This document shows positions 6,848-6,891 of a stretch of 6,891 bases of DNA, piece by piece. The translations under genes were made by a program, and so were the position numbers. The stretch's first letter is position 1, and each line of letters opens with the position of its first letter. The DNA is taken from assembly GCA_025362765.1 (NCBI GenBank), contig JANYFI010000116.1:1-6891 (forward strand), in the 5' to 3' direction. The notes beneath the pieces are model-generated. The model was not told where the DNA came from. It saw only the letters and a program-made list of their open reading frames with translations, and ran no database searches. This DNA comes from Ferruginibacter sp. GTDB lineage: Bacteria > Bacteroidota > Bacteroidia > Chitinophagales > Chitinophagaceae.

Positions 6848-6882
6848 AAAAAAGGATCTGCATTTTGTGCAGATCCTTTTTT
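6848..6882. terminator. Bidirectional rho-independent terminator
   Basis: A6 then GGATCTGCA (6848-6862), a five-base loop TTTTG, and TGCAGATCC then T6 (6868-6882) make a 15-bp perfect inverted repeat with A-tract and T-tract flanks, so it can stop transcription on both strands. On the minus strand it most likely ends a gene lying beyond the right edge. On the plus strand no confident gene precedes it. Confidence 0.88.
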
Positions 6883-6891
6883 AAAAAAAAC

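Larger units (their letters stand above)
6472..6891. other. 420-base region without a confident gene
   Basis: From left to right this stretch holds the helicase leader (6472 to about 6578), its -7 element, an 11-base palindrome just upstream, a questionable small minus-strand membrane ORF, a GC-rich hairpin inside that ORF and the edge terminator. No tRNA, mobile-element end or longer ORF is visible in it. Confidence 0.7.

Noticed and set aside
6509..6891. Second minus-strand ORF starting at the ATG inside the terminator stem-loop near 6867
   Set aside because: It gives 27 residues with no recognisable feature, and its start codon is buried in the 15-bp terminator hairpin.

Overview
The window looks like an ordinary chromosomal stretch from a Bacteroidota bacterium, probably close to the Chitinophagaceae. 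Three things suggest this: a bacterial GH3-family acyl-adenylating enzyme, an S41 peptidase predicted to be a surface lipoprotein, and perfect matches to the Bacteroidota -7 promoter element TAnnTTTG upstream of three of the genes, with little sign of strong Shine-Dalgarno sites. The placement is an inference from gene content and style, not from a database match.

Layout, left to right. Bases 1-1443 (minus strand) hold most of a GH3-family protein whose last 20 or so residues lie beyond the left edge. A divergent spacer (1444-1678) carries a likely promoter and a leader hairpin for thiL (thiamine-monophosphate kinase, plus strand, 1679-2719). A tricorn/IRBP-type S41 peptidase lipoprotein (2744-4258) follows after 24 bases, so the two are probably co-transcribed. 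It converges on a minus-strand omega-amidase-type nitrilase-family enzyme (4300-5088). Upstream of that lies a RhlE-like DEAD-box RNA helicase (minus strand, 5206-6471). A strong intrinsic terminator at 5154-5179 closes the helicase unit, and a separate -7 element serves the amidase, so the two minus-strand genes are probably independent units.

The right-hand 420 bases (6472-6891) contain no confident gene. They hold the helicase promoter and a leader of about 105 bases, a possible small single-pass membrane protein on the minus strand that lacks a standard start for its full open frame, a GC-rich hairpin inside that frame, and a 15-bp bidirectional terminator at the edge.

The genes look like unrelated housekeeping functions: cofactor synthesis, RNA remodelling, amide salvage, envelope proteolysis and acyl adenylation. 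I see no CRISPR array, transposase, phage gene, tRNA or rRNA, and no convincing new multi-gene system. The points most worth a second look are the start-less small membrane ORF, the S41 enzyme without a Ctp-type lysine, and the helicase leader with its overlapping upstream ORF.
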